DNA of 64,000 bases from contig JAVHOA010000107.1 in assembly GCA_036169815.1 (NCBI GenBank), forward strand, positions 1-64,000, given 5' to 3'. A program made the position numbers and the translations under genes. Below are positions 7,937 to 17,349 of this stretch, piece by piece. The notes under the pieces were generated by a model. That model was not told the DNA's origin and did not search any database. It saw only the letters and a program-made list of their open reading frames with translations. Within the stretch, counting starts at the first letter, position 1, and every line of letters starts with the position of its first letter. This DNA is from Hydrocurvibacter sp036169815 (GTDB lineage: Bacteria > Campylobacterota > Campylobacteria > Campylobacterales > Sulfurimonadaceae).

Positions 7937-9837
7937 TGCAAAAATTACAAGTAGCGTTTGACGCAAGAAACAAAAAAATGAATAAAATAGAGGAGATAAA
8001 AACACTCAAATCGCCTATGGAAGTTTACGAGAAACTCGATTTTTATTCACAAAACGGTTACGACTCTATCCCAGATGAGGATAAAAAATATTTTCTCAAA
8101 TGCTTTGGAATCTTTGACAAAGATGATCTCACACCAAAACAGTTTATGATGCGCGTACGTGTCGCTGGCGGACATCTCACTGCTGCACAAGCCCGAGTGA
8201 TTGGGGAAGTTGCACGTGATTTTGGACAAGATTATATCGATATCACAACCCGTGCGCAGATTGAACTAAGATATCTTGATATAGAAAATATTCCCGCCCT
8301 ACTTCAAAAACTCCAAAGCGTTGGCATTGACTCCTTTCAAACGGGTGTGGATAACTTTCGAAATATCGTCAATGATCCCCTCAATGGATTTGGATTTGAT
8401 ACTATTTTGCCATCGCAAGCCCTACTTTTAAAACTCCAAAATCAGTTTTTGCACGATCCAGCATGGATAAGCGCACTTCCAAGAAAGTTCAACACCGCCA
8501 TCAGTGGCTCACTTTCCAACCGCTGTAATGTTTTTGGGCATGACTGCTGTTTTATCTTGGCGCAAAAAGATGGGGTGTATGGGTATAACATGTACCTTGG
8601 CGGTAAAGTAGGCGAAATAGCAAAAAATGCAAATATTTTTCTCTCCAATGAAGAAGAAGTTTTAAAAGCGTATGCGTCCATTATCAATCTTTTTAAACGA
8701 TTTGGATATCGTGATAATCGCAACAAAAATCGCCTCAAATTTCTCATAGAAGACGTAGGAATGGAAGCGATTTCTGAGGCAATCCGCCAAAATGCAAATA
8801 TCCCTTTTGCAACTGCTGGAGAGACGATGACAAGCCTTGACTTTAATGACGCAGATCATGGAAAAGTGCAACTGCGAGATGGCAGTTTTGGCGTGCATAT
8901 TGTCGTACCTTCAGGTATTTTCAGTGGAAGTGATCTCTTACATGTAAGCGATTTAAGCCTCCAATATGGCAATGGCGAGATTCGCTTTAGTACCTCGCAA
9001 AACATCTATATCTTAGGTGTAAAAGATGTGTCCTCACTTTTAGCGGAAAATTTTTTCAACAAATATAAAAACATCAATACGCCCTATTTTAACAACCTTA
9101 TTGCCTGTGCGGGTACAAAACACTGCGCTTATGGAGTCATAGAAAACAAACAAGATGCTATCAACATGTCGCAGTATCTCAGCCAAAATGTCCCACTTGA
9201 TGGCGGGCGTGTGCGTATGTACTGGTCAGGATGCGTCAAGGGATGTGGACTGCATGGACTTGGAGATATCGGGTTTGAGGGATGCAAAGCCAAAGTGAAC
9301 GGTGTTACAGAAGATGGTGTACATATCTCCCTTGGCGGCAAACTTGTGAGTGAAGGGGTTGAGGGTACTAGCGTAATCAAAGCCGCACCTTTGCGCTATG
9401 CACACCTTTATGTAGAGAGTTTGATGCTTGAATATAAAAAGTTACGCACAACAAATGAGAGTTTTGAGAAGTTTCATGAACGTGTACTTAGCCATTATAC
9501 ATCGGCCTACATCGGTTTTGTAATGCAGCTCAAAGCCTATAGTAAAACGCAACACATAGCGCTTGAGTTTGACATCAACAAAGTAAGCGGAACTGGGAAA
9601 AATGAAGAGTATGAACTCTTTGAACTTGGTCGCCATCTCTACAATAAACTCGCAGAAAAAGAGCCCTATGCAAGCTATGAGCGCTTCACAAACGCCAATC
9701 TTAGAGAAAAACCGCAAAGTATCAGCAATCTCGTGTTACATGTAAATGAAAATCTTGCCAATATGGTAGATAAAATGGTTGCACCCGAGCAAAGAGCCCT
9801 CGTGTTTTCAGAGTTGTTGGGATTTATAAAACTTTAG
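7936..9837 (+). CDS. nirA: Ferredoxin-type nitrite reductase (siroheme, [4Fe-4S])
   Basis: Six-electron reduction of nitrite to ammonium in the cytoplasm. 633 residues with the duplicated nitrite/sulfite reductase architecture. The four cluster and siroheme ligands are visible as CAGTKHC (C391, C397) and CVKGC (C433, C437). RVRVAGGHLTAAQ and RAQIELRYL are typical of the first ferredoxin-like half. Sulfite reductase is the alternative, but the setting with narB, narK and cysG favours nitrite. The start overlaps the cysG stop, with GGAGAA just upstream. It carries two copies of the TTACATGTAA palindrome. Confidence 0.9.
   Translation: MQKLQVAFDARNKKMNKIEEIKTLKSPMEVYEKLDFYSQNGYDSIPDEDKKYFLKCFGIFDKDDLTPKQFMMRVRVAGGHLTAAQARVIGEVARDFGQDYIDITTRAQIELRYLDIENIPALLQKLQSVGIDSFQTGVDNFRNIVNDPLNGFGFDTILPSQALLLKLQNQFLHDPAWISALPRKFNTAISGSLSNRCNVFGHDCCFILAQKDGVYGYNMYLGGKVGEIAKNANIFLSNEEEVLKAYASIINLFKRFGYRDNRNKNRLKFLIEDVGMEAISEAIRQNANIPFATAGETMTSLDFNDADHGKVQLRDGSFGVHIVVPSGIFSGSDLLHVSDLSLQYGNGEIRFSTSQNIYILGVKDVSSLLAENFFNKYKNINTPYFNNLIACAGTKHCAYGVIENKQDAINMSQYLSQNVPLDGGRVRMYWSGCVKGCGLHGLGDIGFEGCKAKVNGVTEDGVHISLGGKLVSEGVEGTSVIKAAPLRYAHLYVESLMLEYKKLRTTNESFEKFHERVLSHYTSAYIGFVMQLKAYSKTQHIALEFDINKVSGTGKNEEYELFELGRHLYNKLAEKEPYASYERFTNANLREKPQSISNLVLHVNENLANMVDKMVAPEQRALVFSELLGFIKL
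8937..8948. repeat. CTTACATGTAAG palindrome in nirA (first)
   Basis: Exact copy, read as L-H-V-S in DLLHVSDL. Confidence 0.9.
9736..9745. repeat. TTACATGTAA core in nirA (second)
   Basis: Ten-base core, read as L-H-V-N near the C-terminus. Confidence 0.88.
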
Positions 9838-9912
9838 ATACAAATTTAATAAAATGCAAATCGCTATTTCGATAAGATATCCAACTTTTAATTTGCTCTA
9901 TGGAGAAGCGGT

Positions 9913-10833
9913 ATGGATAAGTCAAAATATATTTGGATGAATGGAAAATTTGTTAATTGGGATGATGCACATGTGCATGTACTTTCACACACACTGCATT
10001 ATGGAAATGGCGTAATCGAGGGAACAAAAGCGTATAAAACTGCAAAAGGGTATGCGATTTTTCGTCTGGGCGACCACACAAAAAGACTCAAAGAGTCTGC
10101 AAAAATGACCTTGATAGAGATTCCTTACAGTGTTGAGGAGCTCAATGCTGCACAAGTGGAACTCATCAGAAAAAATGAGTTTACTGGAGACAATGTTTAC
10201 ATCCGTCCTTTCGCCTTTTTGGGTTATGGCGTTATGGGTGTGTACCACAAACACGCACCCGTTGAGACAGTTTTGGCATCTTGGGAATGGGGTGCGTACC
10301 TTGGTGAAGAGGGAATGGCAAAAGGGATTAAACTCAAAATCGTCTCAATGACTCGTCCTGCGAACACCTCCAACATGGGAAAAGCAAAAGCAACAGCAAA
10401 CTACTTAAACTCGCAAATGGCAAAATATGAAGCGATTGATTGTGGCTATGATGAATCGCTCTTGCTTGATGATCAAGGCTATGTCGCAGAAGCGAGCGGT
10501 GCATCATTTTTTATGGTCAAAAATGGAGTGTTAATCACGCCTCCAAATGACAACTCACTTGAATCTATCACACAAAAAACAGTTATCGAAATGGCTGAAA
10601 ACCTTGGTATTCCTGTGGTTCGTAAACGTATCTCTCGTGAAGATGTTTATGTTGCTGATGAAGCGTTTTTAACAGGAACAGCAGCGGAGATTACTCCGGT
10701 ACGTATTGTTGATGCCAGAGAGATCGGAAATGGTGCGCGCGGAGCAATGACAGAAAAGCTCCAATCACTCTATTTTGACATCGTATTTGGACGTGTTCCT
10801 GAGTATGAGCACTATTTAACCTATATCAACTAA
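9913..10833 (+). CDS. ilvE: Branched-chain amino acid aminotransferase
   Basis: PLP-dependent last step of Leu/Ile/Val synthesis. 306 residues, normal for IlvE. The start KYIWMNGKFVNWDDAHVHV, the motif GKAKATANYLNS (PLP lysine in KATANYL) and LLLDDQGYVAEASG match fold-type IV BCAT enzymes. The ATG is 75 bases after nirA, behind GGAGAAGCGGT, so it may have its own promoter or read through from the nir operon. The same-strand genes that follow (prohibitin-like, hisIE) form a loose housekeeping cluster. Confidence 0.93.
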   Translation: MDKSKYIWMNGKFVNWDDAHVHVLSHTLHYGNGVIEGTKAYKTAKGYAIFRLGDHTKRLKESAKMTLIEIPYSVEELNAAQVELIRKNEFTGDNVYIRPFAFLGYGVMGVYHKHAPVETVLASWEWGAYLGEEGMAKGIKLKIVSMTRPANTSNMGKAKATANYLNSQMAKYEAIDCGYDESLLLDDQGYVAEASGASFFMVKNGVLITPPNDNSLESITQKTVIEMAENLGIPVVRKRISREDVYVADEAFLTGTAAEITPVRIVDAREIGNGARGAMTEKLQSLYFDIVFGRVPEYEHYLTYIN

Positions 10834-10866
10834 CTCATTTTACGCACGCAAACAAAGGAAACATCT

Positions 10867-11901
10867 ATGGCATCAGATATGAATGACTATTTCAACAAGA
10901 AAAAAAATCAAAACGGCGGCGATAACGAAAAGCCGCAAGGGCCAAGACCTCCAAAGATAGATTTTAACTTTAACGGTGGAAAATCGGTCACTCTTTATGT
11001 CGTAGTGGGCATTTTGCTTCTTTTAGTGATTGCAAAACCTTTTGTTATTATCCAAGAGGGAGAGCGCGGAATTCTCTCTACAAACGGAAAATACCAAGAG
11101 CAAGCGCTACTTCCAGGTTTACATTTTATTGTTCCCGTTATTCAAAGAGTGTATGCCGTTGATACAAAAGTGCGCATCATCAACTATGCAAGTGGTTTGG
11201 AAAAGAATGATCAAGATGATGGAATGAGCACAAAACCAGCTATCACCGTTCTAGATAAACGTGGACTTCCAGTTTCCATAGAACTCACAGTTCAGTACAG
11301 ACTCAATGCTCAGTATGCAGCACAAACCATCTCAAACTGGGGATTTAGCTGGGAAGACAAGATTATTAATCCTGTTGTGAGAGATGTTGTAAGAAATGTC
11401 GTTGGAAATTATGAGGCAGAATCACTCCCAAATGAAAGAAATGCAATTGCTGCAAAAATAGAGGATGGTATCCGTGACAATGTCAAAGCACTTCCCTCTT
11501 CTCCAGCAATTTTACAATCTATCCAGCTTCGTGAAATTCTTTTACCTGAGAAAGTAAAAGATCAAATAGAGCGCGTGCAGATTGCAAAGCAAGAGGTCCA
11601 AAAAGCGGAACAAGAGGTTGCGCGTGCAAAACAAGAAGCCCTTAAACGTGCCGTTGATGCGCAAGGAAAGGCAGATGCTGTGACCATTGAAGCCCAAGCA
11701 AATGCCAAAGCAAATTTGCTTATCTCAAAATCACTCACACGCCAGCTTTTACAACTCGAACAAATCAAAGTGCAAGGAAAATTTAACGAGGCTCTTTCCC
11801 AAAATAAAGATGCTAAGATCTTCTTAACTCCCGGAGGATCTACTCCAAATATCTGGGTCGATATGAAACACTCAAAAGAAAACCTTACAAGCACAAAATA
11901 A
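10867..11901 (+). CDS. Prohibitin/SPFH (band 7) family membrane protein
   Basis: 344 residues. A proline/glycine/asparagine-rich cytoplasmic head (1-40) precedes one membrane segment (TLYVVVGILLLLVIAKPF, about 43-60). A band-7/SPFH domain follows (IQEGERGILSTNGKYQ, PGLHFIVPVI), then a long Ala/Glu/Lys coiled coil at about 235-285 (EVQKAEQEVARAKQEALK). Such proteins form ring assemblies that organise membrane proteases or microdomains; the exact role here is unknown. AAAGGA precedes the ATG. HflK/HflC are relatives, but no hflC partner lies beside it. Confidence 0.85.
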   Translation: MASDMNDYFNKKKNQNGGDNEKPQGPRPPKIDFNFNGGKSVTLYVVVGILLLLVIAKPFVIIQEGERGILSTNGKYQEQALLPGLHFIVPVIQRVYAVDTKVRIINYASGLEKNDQDDGMSTKPAITVLDKRGLPVSIELTVQYRLNAQYAAQTISNWGFSWEDKIINPVVRDVVRNVVGNYEAESLPNERNAIAAKIEDGIRDNVKALPSSPAILQSIQLREILLPEKVKDQIERVQIAKQEVQKAEQEVARAKQEALKRAVDAQGKADAVTIEAQANAKANLLISKSLTRQLLQLEQIKVQGKFNEALSQNKDAKIFLTPGGSTPNIWVDMKHSKENLTSTK

Positions 11902-11903
11902 CC

Positions 11904-11915
11904 CTTACATGTAAG
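11904..11915. repeat. CTTACATGTAAG palindrome, intergenic
   Basis: Exact copy three bases after the prohibitin-family gene stop; one of only two copies outside genes. Confidence 0.9.
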
Positions 11916-11934
11916 CGTCCAAAAGGGCGCTTAC
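11911..11934. other. Hairpin between the prohibitin-family gene and hisI
   Basis: GTAAGCGTCC-AAAA-GGGCGCTTAC forms a 10-pair stem with one wobble and a four-base loop. Its left arm reuses the right half of the palindrome at 11904-11915. No T-run follows, so a standard intrinsic terminator is not supported. Confidence 0.55.
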
Positions 11935-11973
11935 CGCCTTTGTGGCAAAAGCTTTTTATGAAGGAAAATAGAT

Positions 11974-12654
11974 ATGCAAGAGATACTCAATCGTATTGAT
12001 TGGAAGAAACAGGAACTACTTCCCGTTATCGTGCAAGATGTGACAAACAATGAAGTGCTGATGATGGCTTATATGAATCAAGAAGCACTTTTACTTTCAC
12101 TGCAAACAAATATTGCGCACTACTTCTCTCGCTCAAAACAGCGTATTTGGAAAAAGGGAGAGAGCAGTGGACATATCCAAACCATCCACTCTTTTTATCT
12201 TGACTGTGATAACGATACACTTTTACTTAAAGTGACGCAAGAGGGCGTTGCATGCCACACTGGAAGGCGCTCTTGCTTCTTTACGGAACTCAAATCTGGT
12301 AGCATTCAAACAGCAGTAGAGGTCAATACGGATGCGATGTATGGGGTGATTGATACGCTGTATCACACCATCCAAGAGAGAAAAAATGCCGATCCTTCTG
12401 TTTCTTGGACCGCGAAACTTTTTAGCAAAGGGGAAAATACCATCCTCAAAAAAGTAATCGAAGAATCAGGCGAGTTTACTTTCGCGTTTAAAGATGATGA
12501 TGAAAAAGAGATGATTTATGAAGCAGCAGATTTAACGTATCATATGCTTGTAGCACTTGCATATAAAAATATCTCACCAGATCGCATCAAACAAGAACTC
12601 GCACGTAGATTTAACCTAAGTGGAATCGCTGAAAAGAACGCAAGAGAATCATGA
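11974..12654 (+). CDS. hisI: Bifunctional phosphoribosyl-AMP cyclohydrolase / phosphoribosyl-ATP pyrophosphatase
   Basis: Catalyses steps 2 and 3 of histidine synthesis. 226 residues. The N-terminal HisI domain shows VQDVTNNEVLMMAYMNQEA, the metal site DCDNDTLLLKV and ACHTGRRSCF. The C-terminal HisE domain shows KKVIEESGEF and YEAADLTYHMLV. Fusion order and length match E. coli-type HisIE. The stop overlaps the next ATG (ATGA, 12651-12654), so it is coupled to the DUF2393 gene. Other his genes are not in the window. Confidence 0.94.
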   Translation: MQEILNRIDWKKQELLPVIVQDVTNNEVLMMAYMNQEALLLSLQTNIAHYFSRSKQRIWKKGESSGHIQTIHSFYLDCDNDTLLLKVTQEGVACHTGRRSCFFTELKSGSIQTAVEVNTDAMYGVIDTLYHTIQERKNADPSVSWTAKLFSKGENTILKKVIEESGEFTFAFKDDDEKEMIYEAADLTYHMLVALAYKNISPDRIKQELARRFNLSGIAEKNARES

Positions 12655-13163
12655 AAGCAAAAATTTTAGCGTTTGCTCATGGACTCAACAATTACGACTA
12701 TATCCTTTTTAGTGCGCTCTTTGTCCTGTTTTTGCTTCTACTTATTATGACGCTTTTGTTGCGAAAAAAACATATCCTAGCTTCGATTTTTCTTATTTTA
12801 AGCCTTGCTACTCTTTTTGTCGCTCCCTTCGTAGGCTATATCCAACTACATAAATATCTCTATAAAAACAGTTCCAAAATCACCGAGGTGAAAGCTTTGC
12901 AGTTTACGCCAACTCTCATTGTTAAAGGCACACTTACCAATGAATCTAAAAGAGATTTTGCTACATGTAAGGTACAAGTCAATATTTTTAAAGTTGCCCA
13001 CAATATAATACTCGATACGCTTTTTCCACTCAATCCTTTTCAAAAAGTGTGGGTAGCGGAAAATGGAATTAGAAAGGGTGAAACAAGGGAATTAAGAATT
13101 ATTGTAGAACCATTTACTTACAAGAAAGAGTACAATCTCTCTTTAAGCACTGATTGTAAATAA
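12651..13163 (+). CDS. DUF2393 family membrane protein
   Basis: 170 residues. Two strong membrane helices (about 18-36 and 41-62) are followed by an extracytoplasmic beta-rich domain (TPTLIVKGTLTNES, EVRE-like RELRIIVEPF) of the kind annotated DUF2393 in Campylobacterota. The shape suggests a small periplasmic Ig-like fold tethered to the membrane. Function is not known. It is translationally coupled to hisI. It carries a near-copy of the palindrome (CTACATGTAAG) read as ATCK. Confidence 0.75.
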   Translation: MKAKILAFAHGLNNYDYILFSALFVLFLLLLIMTLLLRKKHILASIFLILSLATLFVAPFVGYIQLHKYLYKNSSKITEVKALQFTPTLIVKGTLTNESKRDFATCKVQVNIFKVAHNIILDTLFPLNPFQKVWVAENGIRKGETRELRIIVEPFTYKKEYNLSLSTDCK

Positions 13164-13166
13164 AGG

Positions 13167-13176
13167 TTACATGTAA
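13167..13176. repeat. TTACATGTAA core, intergenic between convergent genes
   Basis: Core copy (GTTACATGTAAAC) a few bases after the DUF2393 gene and before the 3' end of the radical SAM gene. Confidence 0.85.
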
Positions 13177-13187
13177 ACAAAAAAGCC

Positions 13188-14153
13188 TCAGTATTTTAGA
13201 CCTATTTTTTTTAATGCAGCGTTAATCTCTTTGATTTGATTGTTTTTATTGCGGCACCACTGTGGAGCAACAAGAGAGGTATCATCCACGCCAGCGGTAA
13301 TCCTCTGAACGCTTACATGTAAGGGTTTCATCACAAGTGCTTGCTTTAAAACACTAAGGTACTGCGCTTGGTCTATGGGTGTAAACTCGCCGCGCGCATA
13401 CTCGTTTGCCAAAGCGGTTTTTTTTACCACATAAAGCGGATGGTACTTCACCGAATCAATACCCCATTCATACGCAGCCCTAGCAGTTTGGAGCATCATC
13501 GCCTCATCTTCATCGGGAAGCCCAAAGATGAGATGTCCACACACATTTAAACCCGCTTTTTTTGCTTTTAAAATCCACTCTTTAACATTTGCACTGTCAT
13601 GACCACGATTGATACGCTCGAGCGTTTTATCATAAACCGACTGGATTCCAAACTCTATCCATATCTCTTTTGTTTTGGCAAGAGAGGCGAGATACTCTAG
13701 TGTTTCCTCTGTAATACTGTCACTTCTTGTCCCAATACTTAGTCCCACAACATCCTCAAATGAGAGCGCTTTTTCATACAGAGCTTTGAGTGTTGCAAAG
13801 GGAGCATAAGTGTTTGTAAAGGATTGAAAATAGACTAAAAAATTTTGTGTGCCGTACTCTTGTTTTTGTCGAGCACTCAAAGCGTTAAATTGGAGTTCGA
13901 GCTGAAGAAGTTGTTTGTCTAAAAATGGATTTTCGTGCGTTTTGAGGTTAAGGTGAAACCCTTTAAGCGGTTTAACTGTGTCCAAACTTGGACTAAAAGA
14001 GTCATTTTCACAAAAAGTACATCCGCCCCTTGCAACAGTTCCATCAATATTTGGACATGTAAATCCCGAGATTGAAACTGCCGTTTTATGCACTTTTGTT
14101 CCGAACTTATCTTGTAAGTATTTTCCAAAAGTGTATATCTGTTTTGTATTCAT
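13188..14153 (-). CDS. Radical SAM protein, YhcC/TIGR01212 family
   Basis: 321 residues from the ATG at 14153; a longer frame from 14183 runs into purF and is less likely. The cluster motif is CPNIDGTVARGGCTFC, the stretched cysteine pattern of the YhcC family, followed by the TIM-barrel signatures VGLSIGTRSDSI, WIEFGIQSV and GHLIFGLPDE. The family is widespread; its substrate is unknown to me (relatives act in tRNA/oxygen-independent biology). The start lies 2 bases after the purF stop, so the pair is an operon. Confidence 0.85.
   Translation of the reverse strand: MNTKQIYTFGKYLQDKFGTKVHKTAVSISGFTCPNIDGTVARGGCTFCENDSFSPSLDTVKPLKGFHLNLKTHENPFLDKQLLQLELQFNALSARQKQEYGTQNFLVYFQSFTNTYAPFATLKALYEKALSFEDVVGLSIGTRSDSITEETLEYLASLAKTKEIWIEFGIQSVYDKTLERINRGHDSANVKEWILKAKKAGLNVCGHLIFGLPDEDEAMMLQTARAAYEWGIDSVKYHPLYVVKKTALANEYARGEFTPIDQAQYLSVLKQALVMKPLHVSVQRITAGVDDTSLVAPQWCRNKNNQIKEINAALKKIGLKY
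13312..13323. repeat. CTTACATGTAAG palindrome in the YhcC-family gene
   Basis: Exact copy, read as L-H-V-S in KPLHVSVQR. Confidence 0.9.
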
Positions 14154-14155
14154 GC

Positions 14156-15514
14156 CTAAACGATATATTTTCCAGTGAAACACGCAGTGCAGTATTTATC
14201 TTCATCGGTTGCATTCACACTTCTCAAAAGTGCTTCTTCGCTTAAATATGCCAAAGAATCCGCTTCAATAAAAGCACAAATCTCATCAATAGACATATTT
14301 GCTGCAATCAACTTATCTTTATCCGGAGTATCAACACCATAAAAACATGGATCTGTTGTTGGCGGAGAGGAGATACGCATATGCACCTCTCTAGCACCCG
14401 CATCTTTGAGCATACGTACAATTCTTCTTGAAGTAGTTCCACGCACAATAGAATCATCCACTACAATAACAGATTTGCCTTTGATAATATCAACCATCGG
14501 AGAGAGTTTCATCTTGACTTTAAGGTCGCGCATCTCTTGTGTTGGTTCAATAAAAGTACGCCCAACATAGTGGTTACGCATAATACCCATCTCATAAGGA
14601 ATTCCGCTTCCTTGAGAGTATCCGATTGCTGAGGGCACGCCACCATCTGGAACAGGGATAACCATATCAGCCTCAACTGGTTTGATTTTTGAGAGTTCCA
14701 TTCCCATATTTTTTCTCATTTGATAGACACTTTGCCCATAAACACTCGAGTCTGGACGCGCAAAATAAACATATTCAAAAATACAGTGTTTTGGAGTCGG
14801 TTCAAACACTTTAATACTTTGAGGTGCTCTATCCTCTTCAAAAATCAGCAATTCACCAGGTTCTACATCACGAATATATTTGGCACCAATAAGATCAAAA
14901 GCGCAGGTTTCGCTCGCAACAACGTACCCGCCGTTAGGAATTCGCCCAAGACTCAAAGGACGAAATCCAAATCTATCGCGCATAGCAAACATTTTTGTGC
15001 GACTTAAAAACACGAGAGAAAAAGCGCCTTCAATGCGTTTGACTGCATCAATAATACGCTCTATAAGATGCTCTTTCTCACTTTTTGCGATAAGATGGAT
15101 AAGATTTTCTGTGTCCATAAAGGTTTGAAAAATCGCACCTTTTTTAATAAGTGCCTCGCGGACTTCTTGCGCATTTGTGAAGTTTCCATTATGAACTATC
15201 GCCATTTCTCCAAGATCGTATCTTGCAAAAACAGGCTGTGCGTCAAGGATAGAGTCGTCACCCGCTGTAGAATATCTTGTGTGACCAATGGCATTTTGAC
15301 CCTTTAGAGTCTCAAGTTTTTTCTCATCAAACACAGTTGTAACAAGCCCACGATCTTTGATGGTGTGCAGTTTATTCTCATCTGCTGAGGAGATTCCAGC
15401 GGCTTCTTGACCACGATGTTGCAGGGCATGCAAAGAAAAATAAGCCAATTTGGACGCTTCTGGATGACCAAAAATCCCGACTACCGCACACTTTTCATTC
15501 ATATTTTCAAGCAA
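14156..15514 (-). CDS. purF: Amidophosphoribosyltransferase (Fe-S type)
   Basis: First committed step of purine synthesis. 452 residues counting a TTG start that has AAGGA seven bases upstream; an ATG four codons later (15502) is the alternative. The catalytic Cys follows a short propeptide (NEK-CAVVGIFG). Glutaminase motifs HRGQEAAGIS and GHTRYSTAG and the PRPP loop VIVVDDSIVRGTTS are present. Cysteines in CIFEYVYFARPDS, DPCFYGVDT and YCTACFTGKY match the [4Fe-4S] ligands of the Bacillus-type enzyme, which is processed and oxygen-sensitive. Confidence 0.94.
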   Translation of the reverse strand: MLENMNEKCAVVGIFGHPEASKLAYFSLHALQHRGQEAAGISSADENKLHTIKDRGLVTTVFDEKKLETLKGQNAIGHTRYSTAGDDSILDAQPVFARYDLGEMAIVHNGNFTNAQEVREALIKKGAIFQTFMDTENLIHLIAKSEKEHLIERIIDAVKRIEGAFSLVFLSRTKMFAMRDRFGFRPLSLGRIPNGGYVVASETCAFDLIGAKYIRDVEPGELLIFEEDRAPQSIKVFEPTPKHCIFEYVYFARPDSSVYGQSVYQMRKNMGMELSKIKPVEADMVIPVPDGGVPSAIGYSQGSGIPYEMGIMRNHYVGRTFIEPTQEMRDLKVKMKLSPMVDIIKGKSVIVVDDSIVRGTTSRRIVRMLKDAGAREVHMRISSPPTTDPCFYGVDTPDKDKLIAANMSIDEICAFIEADSLAYLSEEALLRSVNATDEDKYCTACFTGKYIV

Positions 15515-15562
15515 GATAAAATCCTTGTAAATGTTAAATCATTCTATTTGCGAATTCTACTC

Positions 15563-15587
15563 AAAAAGAGCTAAAAGAGCCCTTTTT
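15563..15587 (-). terminator. Rho-independent terminator after dapB
   Basis: On the minus strand AAAAAGGGCT-CTTTT-AGCTCTTTTT forms a 10-pair stem (one wobble) ending in a T-run, 10 bases past the dapB stop. Confidence 0.75.
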
Positions 15588-15596
15588 AAAGCAAAA

Positions 15597-16364
15597 CTAT
15601 AACTCTAAACAATCAGCAATAGTATAAAGGCCTTTTGGTTTAGCAACCAACCATTTTGCAGCGCGCAAGGCACCCTTACTAAAAGTGCTTCTACTCGTTG
15701 CTGTGTGGTTGAGTTCTAGAAACTCTCCCTCATTGTAAAAACCAACCGTATGTCGTCCGACAATATCGCCACCACGAAGTGCCATCACTGCAATTTCATC
15801 TTTACTTCTCTCGCCAATATTGCCATTTCTTCCACTGACTCTTACTTTATCTAGGTTGAGCCCTCTTGCATCTGCGGCAGAGTGCGCAAGCGTCAAAGCT
15901 GTTCCGCTTGGTGCATCTTTTTTATGTCGATGATGTTGTTCTACAATCTCAATATCAAACCCTTCCAAAGTAGAAGATGCAATGTGAACAAGTTTACTTA
16001 AAAGAGCAACGCCTAAGGACATATTTGTCGCATATAAAATTGGCATCACCTCGCTTGCATCTTTTAAAAGATTCATCTGATGCAAATCTAAACTTGTTGT
16101 TCCAATTACAAGAGGTTTTGGAGATTTCATGGCTTCTTCAAGTAAAAGCTGACACGCCTCAGGAAGCGAAAAATCGATGACAATATCACATGCATTTAAA
16201 AATATATGCATATTATTGGTAACTAAGACAGACGGATCAATAGAGAATTCAAGGCTCTCTCTCACATAAACCGTTGCAAGAGAAATCTCTTTTTCCTGTT
16301 TTAAATCCTCTATCAACAAGCGTCCGACTCTTCCACTTGCTCCAAAAACTCCGACTTTTATCAT
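15597..16364 (-). CDS. dapB: 4-hydroxy-tetrahydrodipicolinate reductase
   Basis: Lysine/diaminopimelate synthesis. 255 residues. NAD(P)H-binding start MIKVGVFGASGRVGR. The catalytic region is EQHHRHKKDAPSGTAL (HHRHK plus DAPSGT), with the DapB signature GRNGNIGERSKDEI. The gene follows trxB by 28 bases and is closed by a terminator, so trxB-dapB form a short operon, an arrangement without a clear metabolic reason. Confidence 0.95.
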   Translation of the reverse strand: MIKVGVFGASGRVGRLLIEDLKQEKEISLATVYVRESLEFSIDPSVLVTNNMHIFLNACDIVIDFSLPEACQLLLEEAMKSPKPLVIGTTSLDLHQMNLLKDASEVMPILYATNMSLGVALLSKLVHIASSTLEGFDIEIVEQHHRHKKDAPSGTALTLAHSAADARGLNLDKVRVSGRNGNIGERSKDEIAVMALRGGDIVGRHTVGFYNEGEFLELNHTATSRSTFSKGALRAAKWLVAKPKGLYTIADCLEL

Positions 16365-16392
16365 ACGTATATCCTTCCTATTTTTCTCTGTA

Positions 16393-17349
16393 TTAGTGAT
16401 TTAATTTTTCATCCACATAGGCAATCGCTTTGAGTGCAGCAACTGCACCATCTCCAGCCGCACAAACAACCTGTTTTGGTGCTTCTGTGCGGATATCTCC
16501 TGCTGCAAAAAGACCCGCGACTGAAGTTTTCATACTCAAATCCACAATCACCTCTCCACTGCTATTGAGTGCACACAAAAACTCCCCACTCTCTTGGAGT
16601 AAGACTTGATTATTGACATTATTTCCAACAAAAGTAAACACTCCGGGAACTTCAATCTCCTTAGTTTGGCCATCTACAAATCCAACGCGAATTCCCGATA
16701 CACCCATAGCGTCGCCATACACTTCTTGGGGAGTGGCATTGAGTAAAAGTTCTATATTTGCTGTCGATTTGACACGCTGCACTGTGTTTGGTGCTGCACG
16801 AAAACTATCGCGGCGATGGATGAGCGTGACTTTTTTGCATATTTTTGCCAAATACAGTGCTTCTTCAAGAGCAGTGTCTCCGCCACCTACTACTGCAACC
16901 TCTTTGCCTTTATAGAAAAAACCATCACACGTAGCGCATGTACTCACGCCCCGCCCAAAAAATTTCTCTTCTCCAGCAAATCCCGCACGTTTTGGAGTTG
17001 AGCCCGTACATACAATAACGCTATAGGATTCTTGCGTAGAGCCATCGCTTTTATGCACTAAAAAGTTTCCATTTTCCCTGCGAGAGACACGAGTTACTTC
17101 AGACATTTCATGCTTGAGTCCAAACTTTTGACACTGCTGCGGCCATGATTCCATCAGTTCCATACCCGTTATTTCGCCCACTGCCCCTGGATAATTTTCA
17201 ATCTCGCTACTTTGAGTAATAGCTCCTCCAGGAAGCCCTTTTTCATACATGACAACATTTTCTAAACCACCGCGCGTAGCATAAAGCCCTGCGGTAAGAC
17301 CAGCTGGCCCACCACCAATAATTGCACAATCTAAAATCATATTTTCCAT
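16393..17349 (-). CDS. trxB: Thioredoxin-disulfide reductase
   Basis: Flavoenzyme reducing thioredoxin with NADPH. 318 residues. FAD-binding GGGPAGLTAGLYATRGG, redox centre CATCDG, NAD(P)-binding VVGGGDTALEEALYLA, and C-terminal FAD contact GLFAAGDIRT. The first ATG (17349) has AAGAG seven bases upstream; a second ATG is three codons in. It lies beyond the trxA terminator, so it is probably transcribed from its own promoter in 17350-17490. Confidence 0.95.
   Translation of the reverse strand: MENMILDCAIIGGGPAGLTAGLYATRGGLENVVMYEKGLPGGAITQSSEIENYPGAVGEITGMELMESWPQQCQKFGLKHEMSEVTRVSRRENGNFLVHKSDGSTQESYSVIVCTGSTPKRAGFAGEEKFFGRGVSTCATCDGFFYKGKEVAVVGGGDTALEEALYLAKICKKVTLIHRRDSFRAAPNTVQRVKSTANIELLLNATPQEVYGDAMGVSGIRVGFVDGQTKEIEVPGVFTFVGNNVNNQVLLQESGEFLCALNSSGEVIVDLSMKTSVAGLFAAGDIRTEAPKQVVCAAGDGAVAALKAIAYVDEKLNH

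Noticed and set aside
11904..13176. The intergenic palindromes as rho-independent terminators
   Set aside because: A loop-free palindrome makes no stable RNA hairpin and no T-run follows; most copies are inside genes.
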